A DNA stretch of 64,000 bases from Pseudomonadota bacterium (GTDB taxonomy: Bacteria; Pseudomonadota; Gammaproteobacteria; Steroidobacterales; Steroidobacteraceae), in assembly GCA_023423935.1 (NCBI GenBank), contig JAFAEQ010000056.1, positions 62,001 through 126,000 on the forward strand, read 5' to 3'. The translations under genes were made by a program, and so were the position numbers. The notes under the pieces were generated by a model, which was not told where the DNA came from, searched no databases, and saw only the letters and a list, made by a program, of their open reading frames with translations. Shown here in pieces: positions 34,116-43,193 of this stretch. Every line of letters begins with the position of its first letter. Position 1 is the first letter of the stretch.

Positions 34116-35195
34116 GTGGCGACGTCGGTCCTTCAGCAATCGGTCCGGTATCTGCGTACCAGCGACGGTGTTCAGCTCGCGTGGGCCTCGATGGGCTCCG
34201 GACCGCCATTGGTGAAGGCGGCCAACTGGCTCACGCATCTGCAATACGATCTCGAAAGTCCCCTGTGGCAGCACTGGACGCGCTTTTTTTCGCAGCACTT
34301 TCGGTTCCTCCGTTACGACGAACGGGGCTGCGGGATGACGCAATGGCAGGTGCCGGATGTGTCCATGACGCACTGGGCGCGAGACCTGCAGGCCGTGATT
34401 GAAGCCGGCGCACCGCAAGGTCCGTTGATCCTGCTCGGCATGTCTCAGGGCGCCGCGACCTGTATCGCCTATGCAGTGCGATACCCGGAACGTGTGTCGC
34501 ATCTCATCCTGTACGGCGGTTACGCAAGGGGCTGGGCGCACCGCGATGACCCGGAGGGCTGGCGCAAGTACCAGGCGATCATCGAGCTGGTGCGCTTCGG
34601 ATGGGGCAGCGATAACGCCACCTTCCGCCAGATCTTCACCTCGCGGTTCATTCCGGGCGCCACGCCAGAGCAACTGGGCTGGTGGAACGATCTGTGTCGA
34701 CGCACGACGACGCCAGAGGTCGCGGCGCATCTTATGATGGAGCGTGCGCAGGTCGATGTGCGCGAGCTGTTGCCGCAGGTGAAAGTGCCGACGCTCGTCC
34801 TTCATGCGGTGGGCGATGACGTCACGCCGATCAGCGCCAGCTGCGAGCTCGCGGCAGGCATCGCGAATGCCGAGTTCGTGCAGCTCGACTCGCGCAATCA
34901 TGTATTGCTGGAAGATGAGCCGGCCTGGGCGCGCTTCAAGAGCGCGGTGCTCGAGTTCACTGGACGGAGCCGGCCGCAGTCTGCCTTCGACCTGTTCGCT
35001 CGACTGTCGGGTCGTGAACGGGAAGTGCTCGCGGCACTGGCGGCCGGTCAGAGCAACGCAGAGATCGCACAGGCGCTCACGATCAGTGAGAAAACAGTGC
35101 GCAACATGCTCACGCGCATTTTCGAGAAACTCGGCGTGAAGTCACGCGCACAGGCGATCGTCTGCGCGCGCGATCAGGGCTTCGTGGCTCGCTAA
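34116..35195 (+). CDS. Alpha/beta-hydrolase fused to a LuxR DNA-binding domain
   Basis: A 359-residue fusion starting at GTG. Residues about 10-280 are an alpha/beta-hydrolase with nucleophile elbow GMSQG (Ser110), acid VVGDDVTP-like region (HAVGDDVTPIS) and catalytic His in LDSRNHVLLEDEP. Residues about 290-355 are a LuxR-type helix-turn-helix: LSGREREVLAALAAGQSNAE, IAQALTISEKTVRNMLTRIF, EKLGVKSRAQAI. A regulator whose sensor is, or descends from, a hydrolase is implied; the intact triad suggests it may bind or cleave an ester or lactone. Neighbours do not identify the target genes. A lactonase-like gene is convergent just downstream. Confidence 0.9.
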   Translation: MATSVLQQSVRYLRTSDGVQLAWASMGSGPPLVKAANWLTHLQYDLESPLWQHWTRFFSQHFRFLRYDERGCGMTQWQVPDVSMTHWARDLQAVIEAGAPQGPLILLGMSQGAATCIAYAVRYPERVSHLILYGGYARGWAHRDDPEGWRKYQAIIELVRFGWGSDNATFRQIFTSRFIPGATPEQLGWWNDLCRRTTTPEVAAHLMMERAQVDVRELLPQVKVPTLVLHAVGDDVTPISASCELAAGIANAEFVQLDSRNHVLLEDEPAWARFKSAVLEFTGRSRPQSAFDLFARLSGREREVLAALAAGQSNAEIAQALTISEKTVRNMLTRIFEKLGVKSRAQAIVCARDQGFVAR

Positions 35196-35203
35196 CCGCG
35201 CGA

Positions 35204-36322
35204 TCAACGCATGGAGACGAGCGCGATGCCCCCGGGTTTGGCGAGCGGCACGGTCGCGTCGGCCGGGGTCAATGCGCCGCTGTCCTGGTCGATTGCAAAA
35301 ACCACGATGCTGTCGCTGCCCTGATTCGTAGCGATCAGCCAGCGTCCACCCGGCTCGAGTACGAAATAGCGAGGGGTCTTGCCCCGCGAGGATGTGTGGT
35401 CTCGCAAGGTCATCCTCCCTCTGGCATCGAGTGCGAACAGGGCGATGCTGTCATCGCCGCGATTCGATGCGTAAAGGAATCGACCACTCGAATGAACCGC
35501 GAGCTCGGCAGCCGTGTTCGAACCAGTGAATCCGGTCGGAAGCGTCGAGAGAGTCTGCTGACTAACGGCGGTCCCCTTGTTCGCATCCCAGTCGTACAGC
35601 GTCACCGCGTTCGTGAGCTCTTCGATCAGATAGAACTGACGGCCATTGGGATGCCATGCAATGTGACGGGGCCCTGTGCCCGCCGGCACGCTGATGAACG
35701 GCGGGTCGTTTGCAGCGAGGGCGCCGGTTCTTTCGTCGAATCGATAAACGGCGATGCGATCGGCGCCGAGATCCGTGGCGAGGGCGAATTGGTTGTCAGG
35801 TGTGACCGCGAACCAGTGCGCGTACGGCTTGGTCTGTCGTTCCGGATGCACGCTGCTGCCGGTGTGTTGAACGTGGGCGGTACGCGTCGCGAGACGACCG
35901 TCCTCGTCGGCTGCATAGACTTCCACGTAACCGCCGCCGTAGTTCGCGTTCAGCACGAAGCGGTCCGAGCGATCGAGGCTCACGTGACTGGGGCCGCGTC
36001 CTTCGACCACCACGTGATTGAGGAAGCTCAGCGCGCCGGAGTCGAGAATGGCAAATGCGCTGAGTCCACCTGGAGTTTGCGAATTGCAGACATAGAGCCG
36101 ATCGCCCTTGCCATTGACTGCGATGAACGACGGATCGGGCGTCTGCGCGACCAGCTGCGGTGCAGAGAGCCGGCCCGACTGCAGATCCAGATGGGCCAAG
36201 GCGATGCCCGTCTGGGTGGGCGTACTTTGAGTGGCGAAGTACACGGGAACCGATCCGGCCTGGGTCATTGAAGCTCCGGCAAGGGCGACAAGGGAGAGGG
36301 CGAGGCGGCTGATTGTGCTCAC
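35204..36322 (-). CDS. Exported lactonase-type seven-bladed propeller
   Basis: The 372-residue product starts with a signal peptide (RLALSLVALAGASMTQAGS, GTG start) and has the PF10282 lactonase (6-phosphogluconolactonase-like) propeller: PSFIAVNGKGDRLYVCNS, GPSHVSLDRSDRFVLNANYG, HWFAVTPDNQFALATDLGAD, GPRHIAWHPNGRQFYLIEEL, AELAVHSSGRFLYASNRGDD and PRYFVLEPGGRWLIATNQGS. A periplasmic location makes a pentose-phosphate role unlikely; sugar lactones such as those from oxidised plant sugars are more plausible. Convergent with the hydrolase-LuxR gene. Confidence 0.85.
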   Translation of the reverse strand: MSTISRLALSLVALAGASMTQAGSVPVYFATQSTPTQTGIALAHLDLQSGRLSAPQLVAQTPDPSFIAVNGKGDRLYVCNSQTPGGLSAFAILDSGALSFLNHVVVEGRGPSHVSLDRSDRFVLNANYGGGYVEVYAADEDGRLATRTAHVQHTGSSVHPERQTKPYAHWFAVTPDNQFALATDLGADRIAVYRFDERTGALAANDPPFISVPAGTGPRHIAWHPNGRQFYLIEELTNAVTLYDWDANKGTAVSQQTLSTLPTGFTGSNTAAELAVHSSGRFLYASNRGDDSIALFALDARGRMTLRDHTSSRGKTPRYFVLEPGGRWLIATNQGSDSIVVFAIDQDSGALTPADATVPLAKPGGIALVSMR

Positions 36323-36454
36323 CGGGCGAGGTCCTGCAAGCCGGAACGAAGGCAGGCGTGCGAGTGTGGATCGACCCGCGTTTTTTTCTTCAGCCGGCGA
36401 AGCCGGCGTGATTGGCCGCCAGGGTGGCTGCTGGGAGTGGGCGGGGCAATGCGA

Positions 36455-37147
36455 TCAACGTCGAAGGGCGTGCAGCAGGAACACGCTCACGGATCCGCGG
36501 GATCCGGGGGTGGTATCGAGCCTCAGTTCGTATAGCCCGGGCGTGAGCTGCGACGCATCGATATACAAGGCGACATAGCCATCGCTGTCGGGGACGAGAT
36601 GGTCCACGGTTCCGATCGAGCGCGGCGGCTGCGTTTCGTCGATCCGCGAAACTTCGATGCTATAGCGAGCTTCGGGGTCGGACGCTTCCGGCAGCACGCG
36701 CAGTTCGACGGCCTGGGGGCTCGCGGGAATCTCGATCTGCGCGTCGTAATTGCCGCTGCGCATGCGCATCACATAACGGCGGTCCACGACCGGGATCGGA
36801 TCGCCCGCGGCATCGATCAGGGTCGCGGGAAGCGCCGCGAGGAGCGGCCGCTTCACTGTGGGGCGAACGAACATCATTGAAACGGCGACGACCGCGGCCG
36901 CGACACCTGCCGCGATCGCAATGCGCCAAAGGCGCTGCCGCGACCGGATCAAGGTGTCGAGCTCGCCCCGACGTTGCAGCTCGCTCAGACCTGTCTTCAG
37001 GCGTGCGACCGCCTCCAGATCGTCGAGCGTGTCCGGATGCCCGTAAAGATATGCCTCGAATGCCTCGCGTTCCTCGTCCGTGAGCTGGTCTGCGAGGTAG
37101 CGCGGTATGACGTGGCGTTCGTCAATGTACGTGCGATCTATCTGCAT
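36455..37147 (-). CDS. Anti-sigma factor-like membrane protein
   Basis: A 230-residue protein with a cytoplasmic anti-sigma-type N-terminus (ERHVIPRYLADQLTDEEREA, FEAYLYGHPDTLDDLEAVAR) but without an obvious HxxxCxxC zinc motif, a single membrane helix (LWRIAIAAGVAAAVVAVSMMFV) at about residues 78-100, and a beta-rich periplasmic part ending in GLYELRLDTTPGSRG. It lies 112 bp downstream of the sigma factor on the same strand. By position and layout it should hold that sigma factor inactive at the membrane and release it on a periplasmic signal. The start at 37147 is preferred over the long upstream extension. Confidence 0.8.
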   Translation of the reverse strand: MQIDRTYIDERHVIPRYLADQLTDEEREAFEAYLYGHPDTLDDLEAVARLKTGLSELQRRGELDTLIRSRQRLWRIAIAAGVAAAVVAVSMMFVRPTVKRPLLAALPATLIDAAGDPIPVVDRRYVMRMRSGNYDAQIEIPASPQAVELRVLPEASDPEARYSIEVSRIDETQPPRSIGTVDHLVPDSDGYVALYIDASQLTPGLYELRLDTTPGSRGSVSVFLLHALRR

Positions 37148-37259
37148 GGCGCCGTCCGGTCCCTGGTTATGTGGAAGCGGCCCATCCCCGATACTAGCTG
37201 TAGCCAGCTCTCGACATATCTCACCGCCGGCCCGGATGCCGAATGTGTCCTGGTTCGCA

Positions 37260-37865
37260 TCATGAGATGCAGACCAGCAGAAAACTGAAGAAATCGCTTT
37301 TCTTGAAGCCGCGAGTCTCGAGCCGGTCACGCATGCGCTGACGCGCACGGAAAATGACCTTGTCGAAATGCAGGGGGGAGAGGTTGAGCTCGTTGCAGAT
37401 CACTTCCTTGTCTTCCTCGTCCAGATAGAACCGCTTCACGATCAATCTGTCGCGTTCGGTCGGCAGCTCCCCGATCAGCTCACGGACCTGCGCCAGTACG
37501 TGCGATCCCAGCTCGGTACCCGGTAAGTTGTCCGTGGCGGGCAGCTGATCCAGCGCGTCACCGTCGGCGCGTCGGTCCGCGCGATCATCGAACTTGCGCC
37601 GACGGTTGCGCAGCTGGTTCATCGCGACCTGGAAGACATAGCCGATGATCTGTTCGGGGCGGGAGATGCGACCTGCGAGCAGGTGCTCCCAGGCGGTGGC
37701 GATCGCATCCTGCAGCACGTCCGTGGCGATATCCGGATCGCCCGCGCGCTGTGTTACGAGCCGCCGCAGACCGCCGTACTGATGGACGATCATGCGCTCG
37801 ATATCGGCAGGACTTAATCGTGCTTGCTTTTCGTCCTGAACTTCCGCGGCATCCGCATCCTTCAT
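37260..37865 (-). CDS. ECF-type RNA polymerase sigma factor
   Basis: The 201-residue protein has sigma region 2 (IVHQYGGLRRLVTQRAGDPD, IATDVLQDAIATAWEHLLAG, VFQVAMNQLRNRRRKF) and region 4 (IGELPTERDRLIVKRFYLDE, CNELNLSPLHFDKVIFRARQ, RMRDRL) with an Asp-rich linker, the layout of extracytoplasmic function sigma factors. The C-terminus ends in a Phe-rich FFSFLLVCIS. It is followed by the anti-sigma gene and is divergent, across 138 bp, from the peroxidase-CHAT genes, which are its likely targets. No GGAACTT-like promoter was clear in that gap. Confidence 0.9.
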   Translation of the reverse strand: MKDADAAEVQDEKQARLSPADIERMIVHQYGGLRRLVTQRAGDPDIATDVLQDAIATAWEHLLAGRISRPEQIIGYVFQVAMNQLRNRRRKFDDRADRRADGDALDQLPATDNLPGTELGSHVLAQVRELIGELPTERDRLIVKRFYLDEEDKEVICNELNLSPLHFDKVIFRARQRMRDRLETRGFKKSDFFSFLLVCIS

Positions 37866-38003
37866 GGGCCTTAAGGTATCGCACCCGTTGCGGCTTGTGC
37901 AGCATGGTCAGGCAGATTGGGTGAAAGCCTGAACGCTCTGAGGTAACAGGGTCCTGCTACTGCCTGCCCTGAGATAGGACATCTCAACGGCACAGGTCCT
38001 TAG

Positions 38004-39509
38004 GTGTCCGGACCTATCAGCAACACTCCGCTCGCGGATGCTCGGGCGGAGGACGAAACCCCGGAACTGCGCGAAGGAATGCAGCCAATGAATTACGATT
38101 TCGCTCGCAGCGTCGAGCGCGGCACGGGCCGGTGCTTTTCGCTCTTCGATGTTCCCGCGGCGTGCTATCCAGCGGATGCGATCGACGGACTCGCACGCGC
38201 AATGTCGCGTGTGATCCTCCCCTCGTCGCGTATCCCGTCCGGCTATGTGTATCTCGGCCAGTTCATCGCGCACGACTTGAGCCGCCTCGATCCGACTCAG
38301 GGCTCCATCAGCAAGCCCAGCGAGCTGCGACAAATGCGCGCGCCGATGCTGAACCTCGAGAACGTCTACGGCGAAGGATTCGACGATCCGACAATTGCAA
38401 TCGAGCGGGGCACCGGATTGATGAAGCTCGATCGGGCGAGCACGGCGCGATCCGATGCCGACGTCCCGGTTCATGATCTGCCCCGCGATGAAGACGGCAG
38501 AGCGCGCATTCCTGACGACCGCGATGATGAGAATCTGCTGGTCGCGCAGCTGCATGTCGCGTTTCTCGAGCTGCACAATTTCTTCTGTCGACGCATCCGT
38601 GCGAATGACGCACTGAGTGCTCGTGCGATCTTCGAAGCCGCGCGGCGGCAAACGATCCTTCATTACCAGGAGATGGTGCTTTACGACTTCCTGCCGACCA
38701 TCGCGGGTCTGGATACGTGGCGGAAGGTCCTGCTCGAGCGTGAGGCCGTGCTCTGGCCTTCGCCTCGATCGCAGATGCCGATCGAGTTCGCAGTCGCCGC
38801 GTCCCAGTTCGGCCACTCGATGGTGCGTCGTCACTACACGTTGAATGCGCGGCTGCCCCTGGTCGATTTCGACACCCTGTTTGCATACACCGGCCTGTTT
38901 CGCATGAACGGGCAGGGGCGCACCTTGCCGAGCAGCCATCGTGTCGACTGGCGTCTGTTCTTCGCGGGCGTGTGCTCGCGTACGCCACGCTTCATGAACT
39001 ACGCGATGCGTATCGGCCCTGCCACCATCATCAAGACCCCTCACGATCGCGATCTGCTCGCCAAAAAATCCCTGCGTACGGCACAGCGGTGTGGCCTTGG
39101 CGATGCTCAGCACATTCTGAAGCAATTGCGCTCGCTCGATGCTGAAGCGGCCTTCCGTCCGCTCACCGCGGATGAACTGAATCCTGAGGTCTATGTCGTG
39201 GACCGCGACGGTGTACACAACGTGCGTGTGTTCGATCTGATCGGGACGTCACATCCGTTCGCGACGAGCACGCCCCTGTCCTACTACCTGCTGGCGGAAG
39301 CGCTCGCGACTCGCCAGGGGCTCGCACTCGGTCCTTTGGGCGGACAGATCGTGGCCGAAACGCTGTGGCATCTCGCGCGCGGCAGCTCACCGTCCATCCT
39401 TTTTGAAAGGCGCGATGAACGTTTCATTCCGGCCACCGGCCGGCGTGTGGATTCCTCCCTTCGGCTGCGCATGAGTGATCTGCTCGGTGCAGTCGCCACC
39501 CCTGTCTGA
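38004..39509 (+). CDS. Animal-type haem peroxidase
   Basis: A 501-residue member of the peroxidase-cyclooxygenase superfamily (PF03098). Distal haem motif GQFIAHDLS has His90; the residue before it is Ala rather than the Asp that forms a covalent haem ester in mammalian peroxidases. The catalytic Arg/Glu pair is Arg173 and Glu176 in DDRDDENLLVAQLHVAFLEL, and the proximal His271 is in QFGHSMVRRHY. No signal peptide is visible. The start at GTG 38004 is the longest; an ATG at 38088 has a better AAGGA site and is an equal candidate. It heads a probable operon with the next two genes and faces the sigma factor. Confidence 0.88.
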   Translation: MSGPISNTPLADARAEDETPELREGMQPMNYDFARSVERGTGRCFSLFDVPAACYPADAIDGLARAMSRVILPSSRIPSGYVYLGQFIAHDLSRLDPTQGSISKPSELRQMRAPMLNLENVYGEGFDDPTIAIERGTGLMKLDRASTARSDADVPVHDLPRDEDGRARIPDDRDDENLLVAQLHVAFLELHNFFCRRIRANDALSARAIFEAARRQTILHYQEMVLYDFLPTIAGLDTWRKVLLEREAVLWPSPRSQMPIEFAVAASQFGHSMVRRHYTLNARLPLVDFDTLFAYTGLFRMNGQGRTLPSSHRVDWRLFFAGVCSRTPRFMNYAMRIGPATIIKTPHDRDLLAKKSLRTAQRCGLGDAQHILKQLRSLDAEAAFRPLTADELNPEVYVVDRDGVHNVRVFDLIGTSHPFATSTPLSYYLLAEALATRQGLALGPLGGQIVAETLWHLARGSSPSILFERRDERFIPATGRRVDSSLRLRMSDLLGAVATPV

Positions 39510-39535
39510 ATCACATCTCACATGAGGACTGACCG

Positions 39536-39925
39536 ATGAGTGATCACCAAGTCATTGCCGGATTTGCCGGCCGGTTCGAAAGCGATGGCACGATCGAGTC
39601 GATGTCGAGCAACAAGCATGCCTCGTGGTATCCAGGCGCGGGTGTGAAGCTCGAGCTTTATGAGGTGCCGATCACGGGAACCCACCAGGCGTACGCGAAG
39701 GAGGTCATCGACGATTCCGCTTCGGCCTTTCCGGCGAAGGAAGCCATCGAAGCGGCTGTCTATCGGGTCGATGGCGATCGACTGGTCGCCCGCGACATCG
39801 AAGTGGCGCCGGGACTGCTGTTGACGGAAACGCTCACTTTACGCAACGGCGATATGGTGCATTCGCTCCAATTCTCGGATGGCGAGTTGGGGACCTGGAT
39901 CTGCAAGCGACAGCGCGGACCCTGA
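39536..39925 (+). CDS. Hypothetical protein in the peroxidase-CHAT operon
   Basis: A 129-residue soluble protein beginning 26 bp after the peroxidase stop behind GAGGA. The sequence alternates short strands (GVKLELYEVPITGTHQAYAK, AVYRVDGDRLVARDIEVAPG, HSLQFSDGELGTWICKR), suggesting a small beta-rich domain. I do not recognise it. Its place between peroxidase and CHAT gene makes it a candidate partner or substrate of either. Confidence 0.75.
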   Translation: MSDHQVIAGFAGRFESDGTIESMSSNKHASWYPGAGVKLELYEVPITGTHQAYAKEVIDDSASAFPAKEAIEAAVYRVDGDRLVARDIEVAPGLLLTETLTLRNGDMVHSLQFSDGELGTWICKRQRGP

Positions 39926-39980
39926 GCCCGGTTGAGGAGTCTCTGCACGAGCTTGCGAGGCTCGCCTGCTAAGATCGGAC

Positions 39981-42900
39981 ATGCCCTGTCGTGTCCGATC
40001 CGTAATTCCGATCTTGTTTGGTTTTGCATGCGTGACCGCGCAGGCCGCGTGTCCGCAGCAGCACGAGAATCATCCGCTTCTGGGTGAGTACCCGGTCCGG
40101 CATCCTCGGACCGATACCTTCATGATCGTTCAACAGAACGATTTCGCCGTGCAGACCGTGGTGCGCAATGGCGATCGAGTCACCGAATTCGCGGCGCCGG
40201 CCGGCCGCAACGGTCGCGAGTTCGTGACGATCCCGGGTTCGCACGGCGCGCCCCAGATCTGCTTCTACTCGACACTCGCGCAGAAGATATCGAATGCCTA
40301 TTCGGTCGAGGAGGTCACGTCCGCGCGCCCTGACGAGCAGCGCTTTCACGCGCGGATGAGTGAGGCAGCGACGCTTTGGGCCAACGGTTCACAGGCCTCG
40401 CGCTCGAACGCTATCCGCATGTATGAAGAGATCGCCGCGCAAGCCACGATTCCGGAGTGGCGCGACATCGCACGATTGTATGCAGCGGATGCGCTGGTGC
40501 AGCGGTATCAATATGAGCCCGCACTGCGTCACCTGGAAATTCTGACTGCTAACCCGCAGCGCGCGGATGTAATTGGCTATCGATCGTTCTGGCTTCTGGC
40601 CATCGTCCGCAATCGCTCGAACGACTACCCGGCGAGCCTTCAGGCGGCGAACACCGCGTTGCAGCTCGCGCAGGAGACTCAGCGCAACGTAGGTCGATCG
40701 CTGCGGCGTGATATCGCGGAGATCACGAACCAGCTCGGCGAAGTGCATCTTTCGGCGGGTCAGTTCGACCAAGGGGTGAACCTGATCCAGAAAGCACTCG
40801 CGCTCAGCCAGAACGATCCGCAGTTGCTCGCGAGCGTGTACAACAATCGGGGATACGTCGAACTGCTGAAGTCCGACCGCAGCCCGCTTGCGGAGCGCGC
40901 GACATTCCTGAGTCAGTCGCTCGCGCATCATTTCAGGGCGCGCGAGTTTGCTCTGCAGGCGAATGACCCCCAGGAGCTCGCGATCATCGAGAACAACATT
41001 GCATCGTTGTTCGAGCGGGTCGGTGATCTGCGCAAGGCGCGCGAGCACTATGAAGAAGCGCTGCGGCTGGTTCGCGCCCAGGACGATGAGCTGCGGCTCG
41101 AGTTTCTGTATCGCAATCTGGGGCACGTCTATCAGTACCTCGGCGACTACGAGAAGTCCGAGCGCTTCACGATCGCATCCCTGGAAATCTCCGAGCGAGC
41201 CTTGCCCAAGGATGCTATCCGCATCCTCTGCCGCCTCGGGACAGTGCACCGACTGCAGAACCGCATGAGTGAAGCCGTCGGCGAGCACACGAGCTGTCAA
41301 CGGCGGGCTCACGATGCGCAGCTCCCAGGGGTCGAAGGAGAGGCGCTTTACGAGCTTGCCGTCGATCGCAGTCAGCAGCGCGATCTGAAAGGCGCGCTCG
41401 CTGCCATCGAGCGGGCGGTAACGCTGTTGCCTCTCGCCCAGGATCGCGACCTTGCTACCAAGGTGCATGCGCAATACGCACAGCTCTTGCAGCAACAAGG
41501 CAAGAGCACCCAGGCGCGACAGGAGGCGGACCGTGCGATCCATGAGGCGCAGGCAGCGCGCTATCCCGTCGCGACTGTGGATGCGCTGGTCGCGGCGATG
41601 TCGATCAGCATCGCGCAGCGGCGTACCGACGATGCGATGAGCTATGGCGAGCGTGCGATGAGCGCAATCGAATCTCTGCATGCGCATCTGGATGCGGAAC
41701 GCCTGGGTCCGGCCTGGAGCGCGCGTACGCAACAGGTCTACGAACAGCTCGCGCTGCTCATCTTGAGCGGCGACACGAGGGATGAGCGGCGTGCGCGACA
41801 GGCACTGGCCATACTGGATCGCGGTCGCGCGATCAGTCTGCGTCAGCAGTTGAGTGCTCCGCCGCGCGTGCAGCAACGAGTCGAGTCGAGTCCGTTGCTC
41901 TCGACGCTGAGTGCCATCGCGAACGATCACGCGCGCGCTACGACTCAGGATCCGCTGCCGCTCGCGTACTACCACGCGCACGATCTGCTCACACGCTCGC
42001 GCCTGGCCGGAATCAGCGATGTGCCGGTGCCCGCGCCAGTCTCGGTCGAGCGCATGCAGTCCTTGCTCGGTTCGGACGAGACGGCCCTGCAGTATGTGCT
42101 GACCGTCGATCGAGCGTATGTGTTTGTGGTTCGCCGGGACAGCGTGACAGCGACTTCGCTGGGCTCCGTGCGCGATATCGAGCGCGCGGTCGCAGATGTG
42201 AGCGCGGGCTTCATGAGTGGACCTGGCAACACGATTCCGGCGCTCAAGGCTTTGTCGAAGTTGATCCTGCCTGCCGGACTGTCGGGACGCACGCTCGTGA
42301 TCGTGCCCCATGCGGTACTAAATGCCGTGCCTTTCGCTGCGCTCGATGCCGACGGTGCGCAGGCTTATGCGCCGCTGGTGCAACGATTCGCCGTCAAGAT
42401 GTCGCCGTCGCTCAGTGCGTACTTCATGCAGAAGCCGGCGCATGACCATTCGCACGCAGTGGAGCTGGCGATTTTCGCCAACCCGTCATTCGAAGGATCG
42501 GCCAGCCGGGTACCGCTGCGTGTATCGCAGCCGCTGCCCTCGACGCAGCGCGAGGCAGAACGATTGAGCACACTGTTTCCCCCGGCGCGCACGCGCGTGT
42601 TCACGCGCTCGGCGGCGAGTCGTGCCAATCTGCTCGGTGAAGAAGCCCGTAACGCGCGTGTGCTGCATATCGCATCGCACGGGCACTTCGACGCATCGAG
42701 TCCCGACAACGTCGGTTTCGCGCTGTCGACGTTACGCAGTCGTGCCCGTTACGACTCGGGATTCGTGACCCTGACGGAGCTGTTCACCCAGCCATTCAAC
42801 AACGAGCTGGTCGTGATCAGCGGTTGCGACACGGCAATGGGTCTGCGTCGCGGCGGGGAAGGATTGATGAGCGTGTCGCGTGCGTTCATCGCACAGGGTG

Positions 42901-43127
42901 CCGCGCACGTGGTCGCGACCTTGTGGGCGGTGTCGGATCAGGCGTCCGCGGAGTTCATGCCGCTGTTCTATTCACGCCTCGCGACCACGGGGAGCATCGC
43001 CGATTCGTTGCAGCACGCGCAGCAGCAACTGCGGGCGAAACGCGTGTATGCGGATCCTTTCTTCTGGGCGCCGTATCAATTGACGAGCGTGCGTCCGGAC
43101 GACCGGCTGCGATTCGAATCGGAGTGA
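39981..43127 (+). CDS. Exported TPR-CHAT protease
   Basis: A 1048-residue protein with a signal peptide (RSVIPILFGFACVTAQA), a short beta-rich N-terminal domain, tetratricopeptide-like helical repeats over about residues 115-600 (for example ITNQLGEVHLSAGQFDQGVN, IENNIASLFERVGDLRKARE, FLYRNLGHVYQYLGDYEKSE) and a caspase-like CHAT domain from about 690 to the end. The catalytic dyad is His900 in HIASHGHFD and Cys949 in VVISGCDTAMG, followed by GEGLMSVSRAFIAQGAAHVV. Both residues are intact. It starts 55 bp after the small gene. CHAT proteases act in programmed cleavage pathways, including TPR-CHAT in type III-E CRISPR; an exported one beside a sigma switch suggests signal-dependent proteolysis. 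Confidence 0.93.
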   Translation: MPCRVRSVIPILFGFACVTAQAACPQQHENHPLLGEYPVRHPRTDTFMIVQQNDFAVQTVVRNGDRVTEFAAPAGRNGREFVTIPGSHGAPQICFYSTLAQKISNAYSVEEVTSARPDEQRFHARMSEAATLWANGSQASRSNAIRMYEEIAAQATIPEWRDIARLYAADALVQRYQYEPALRHLEILTANPQRADVIGYRSFWLLAIVRNRSNDYPASLQAANTALQLAQETQRNVGRSLRRDIAEITNQLGEVHLSAGQFDQGVNLIQKALALSQNDPQLLASVYNNRGYVELLKSDRSPLAERATFLSQSLAHHFRAREFALQANDPQELAIIENNIASLFERVGDLRKAREHYEEALRLVRAQDDELRLEFLYRNLGHVYQYLGDYEKSERFTIASLEISERALPKDAIRILCRLGTVHRLQNRMSEAVGEHTSCQRRAHDAQLPGVEGEALYELAVDRSQQRDLKGALAAIERAVTLLPLAQDRDLATKVHAQYAQLLQQQGKSTQARQEADRAIHEAQAARYPVATVDALVAAMSISIAQRRTDDAMSYGERAMSAIESLHAHLDAERLGPAWSARTQQVYEQLALLILSGDTRDERRARQALAILDRGRAISLRQQLSAPPRVQQRVESSPLLSTLSAIANDHARATTQDPLPLAYYHAHDLLTRSRLAGISDVPVPAPVSVERMQSLLGSDETALQYVLTVDRAYVFVVRRDSVTATSLGSVRDIERAVADVSAGFMSGPGNTIPALKALSKLILPAGLSGRTLVIVPHAVLNAVPFAALDADGAQAYAPLVQRFAVKMSPSLSAYFMQKPAHDHSHAVELAIFANPSFEGSASRVPLRVSQPLPSTQREAERLSTLFPPARTRVFTRSAASRANLLGEEARNARVLHIASHGHFDASSPDNVGFALSTLRSRARYDSGFVTLTELFTQPFNNELVVISGCDTAMGLRRGGEGLMSVSRAFIAQGAAHVVATLWAVSDQASAEFMPLFYSRLATTGSIADSLQHAQQQLRAKRVYADPFFWAPYQLTSVRPDDRLRFESE

Positions 43128-43137
43128 CAAAGAAAAA

Positions 43138-43167
43138 AGCCCCTGCAACCGTCAGGCTGCAGGGGCT
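43138..43167. terminator. Bidirectional terminator between CHAT and EF-G genes
   Basis: AGCCCCTGCA, loop ACCGTCAGGC, TGCAGGGGCT, flanked by an A-run on the left and TTTC on the right. It can terminate the CHAT transcript on the plus strand and the EF-G transcript on the minus strand. Confidence 0.88.
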
Positions 43168-43193
43168 TTCGATCTGCCCGTTGACGTTCGTGC

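Noticed and set aside
36370..36420. Terminator candidate near TTTTTTT and GCCGGC hairpin
   Set aside because: The T-run precedes the hairpin on the plus strand and becomes an A-run after it on the minus strand, so the order is wrong for either direction.
37908..39218. A 436-codon frame antisense to the haem peroxidase
   Set aside because: It overlaps all the peroxidase catalytic motifs in antisense and shows no recognisable protein pattern.
40389..42311. A 640-codon open frame antisense to the CHAT gene
   Set aside because: No domain, Arg-rich composition, and the plus-strand gene has intact TPR and CHAT motifs.
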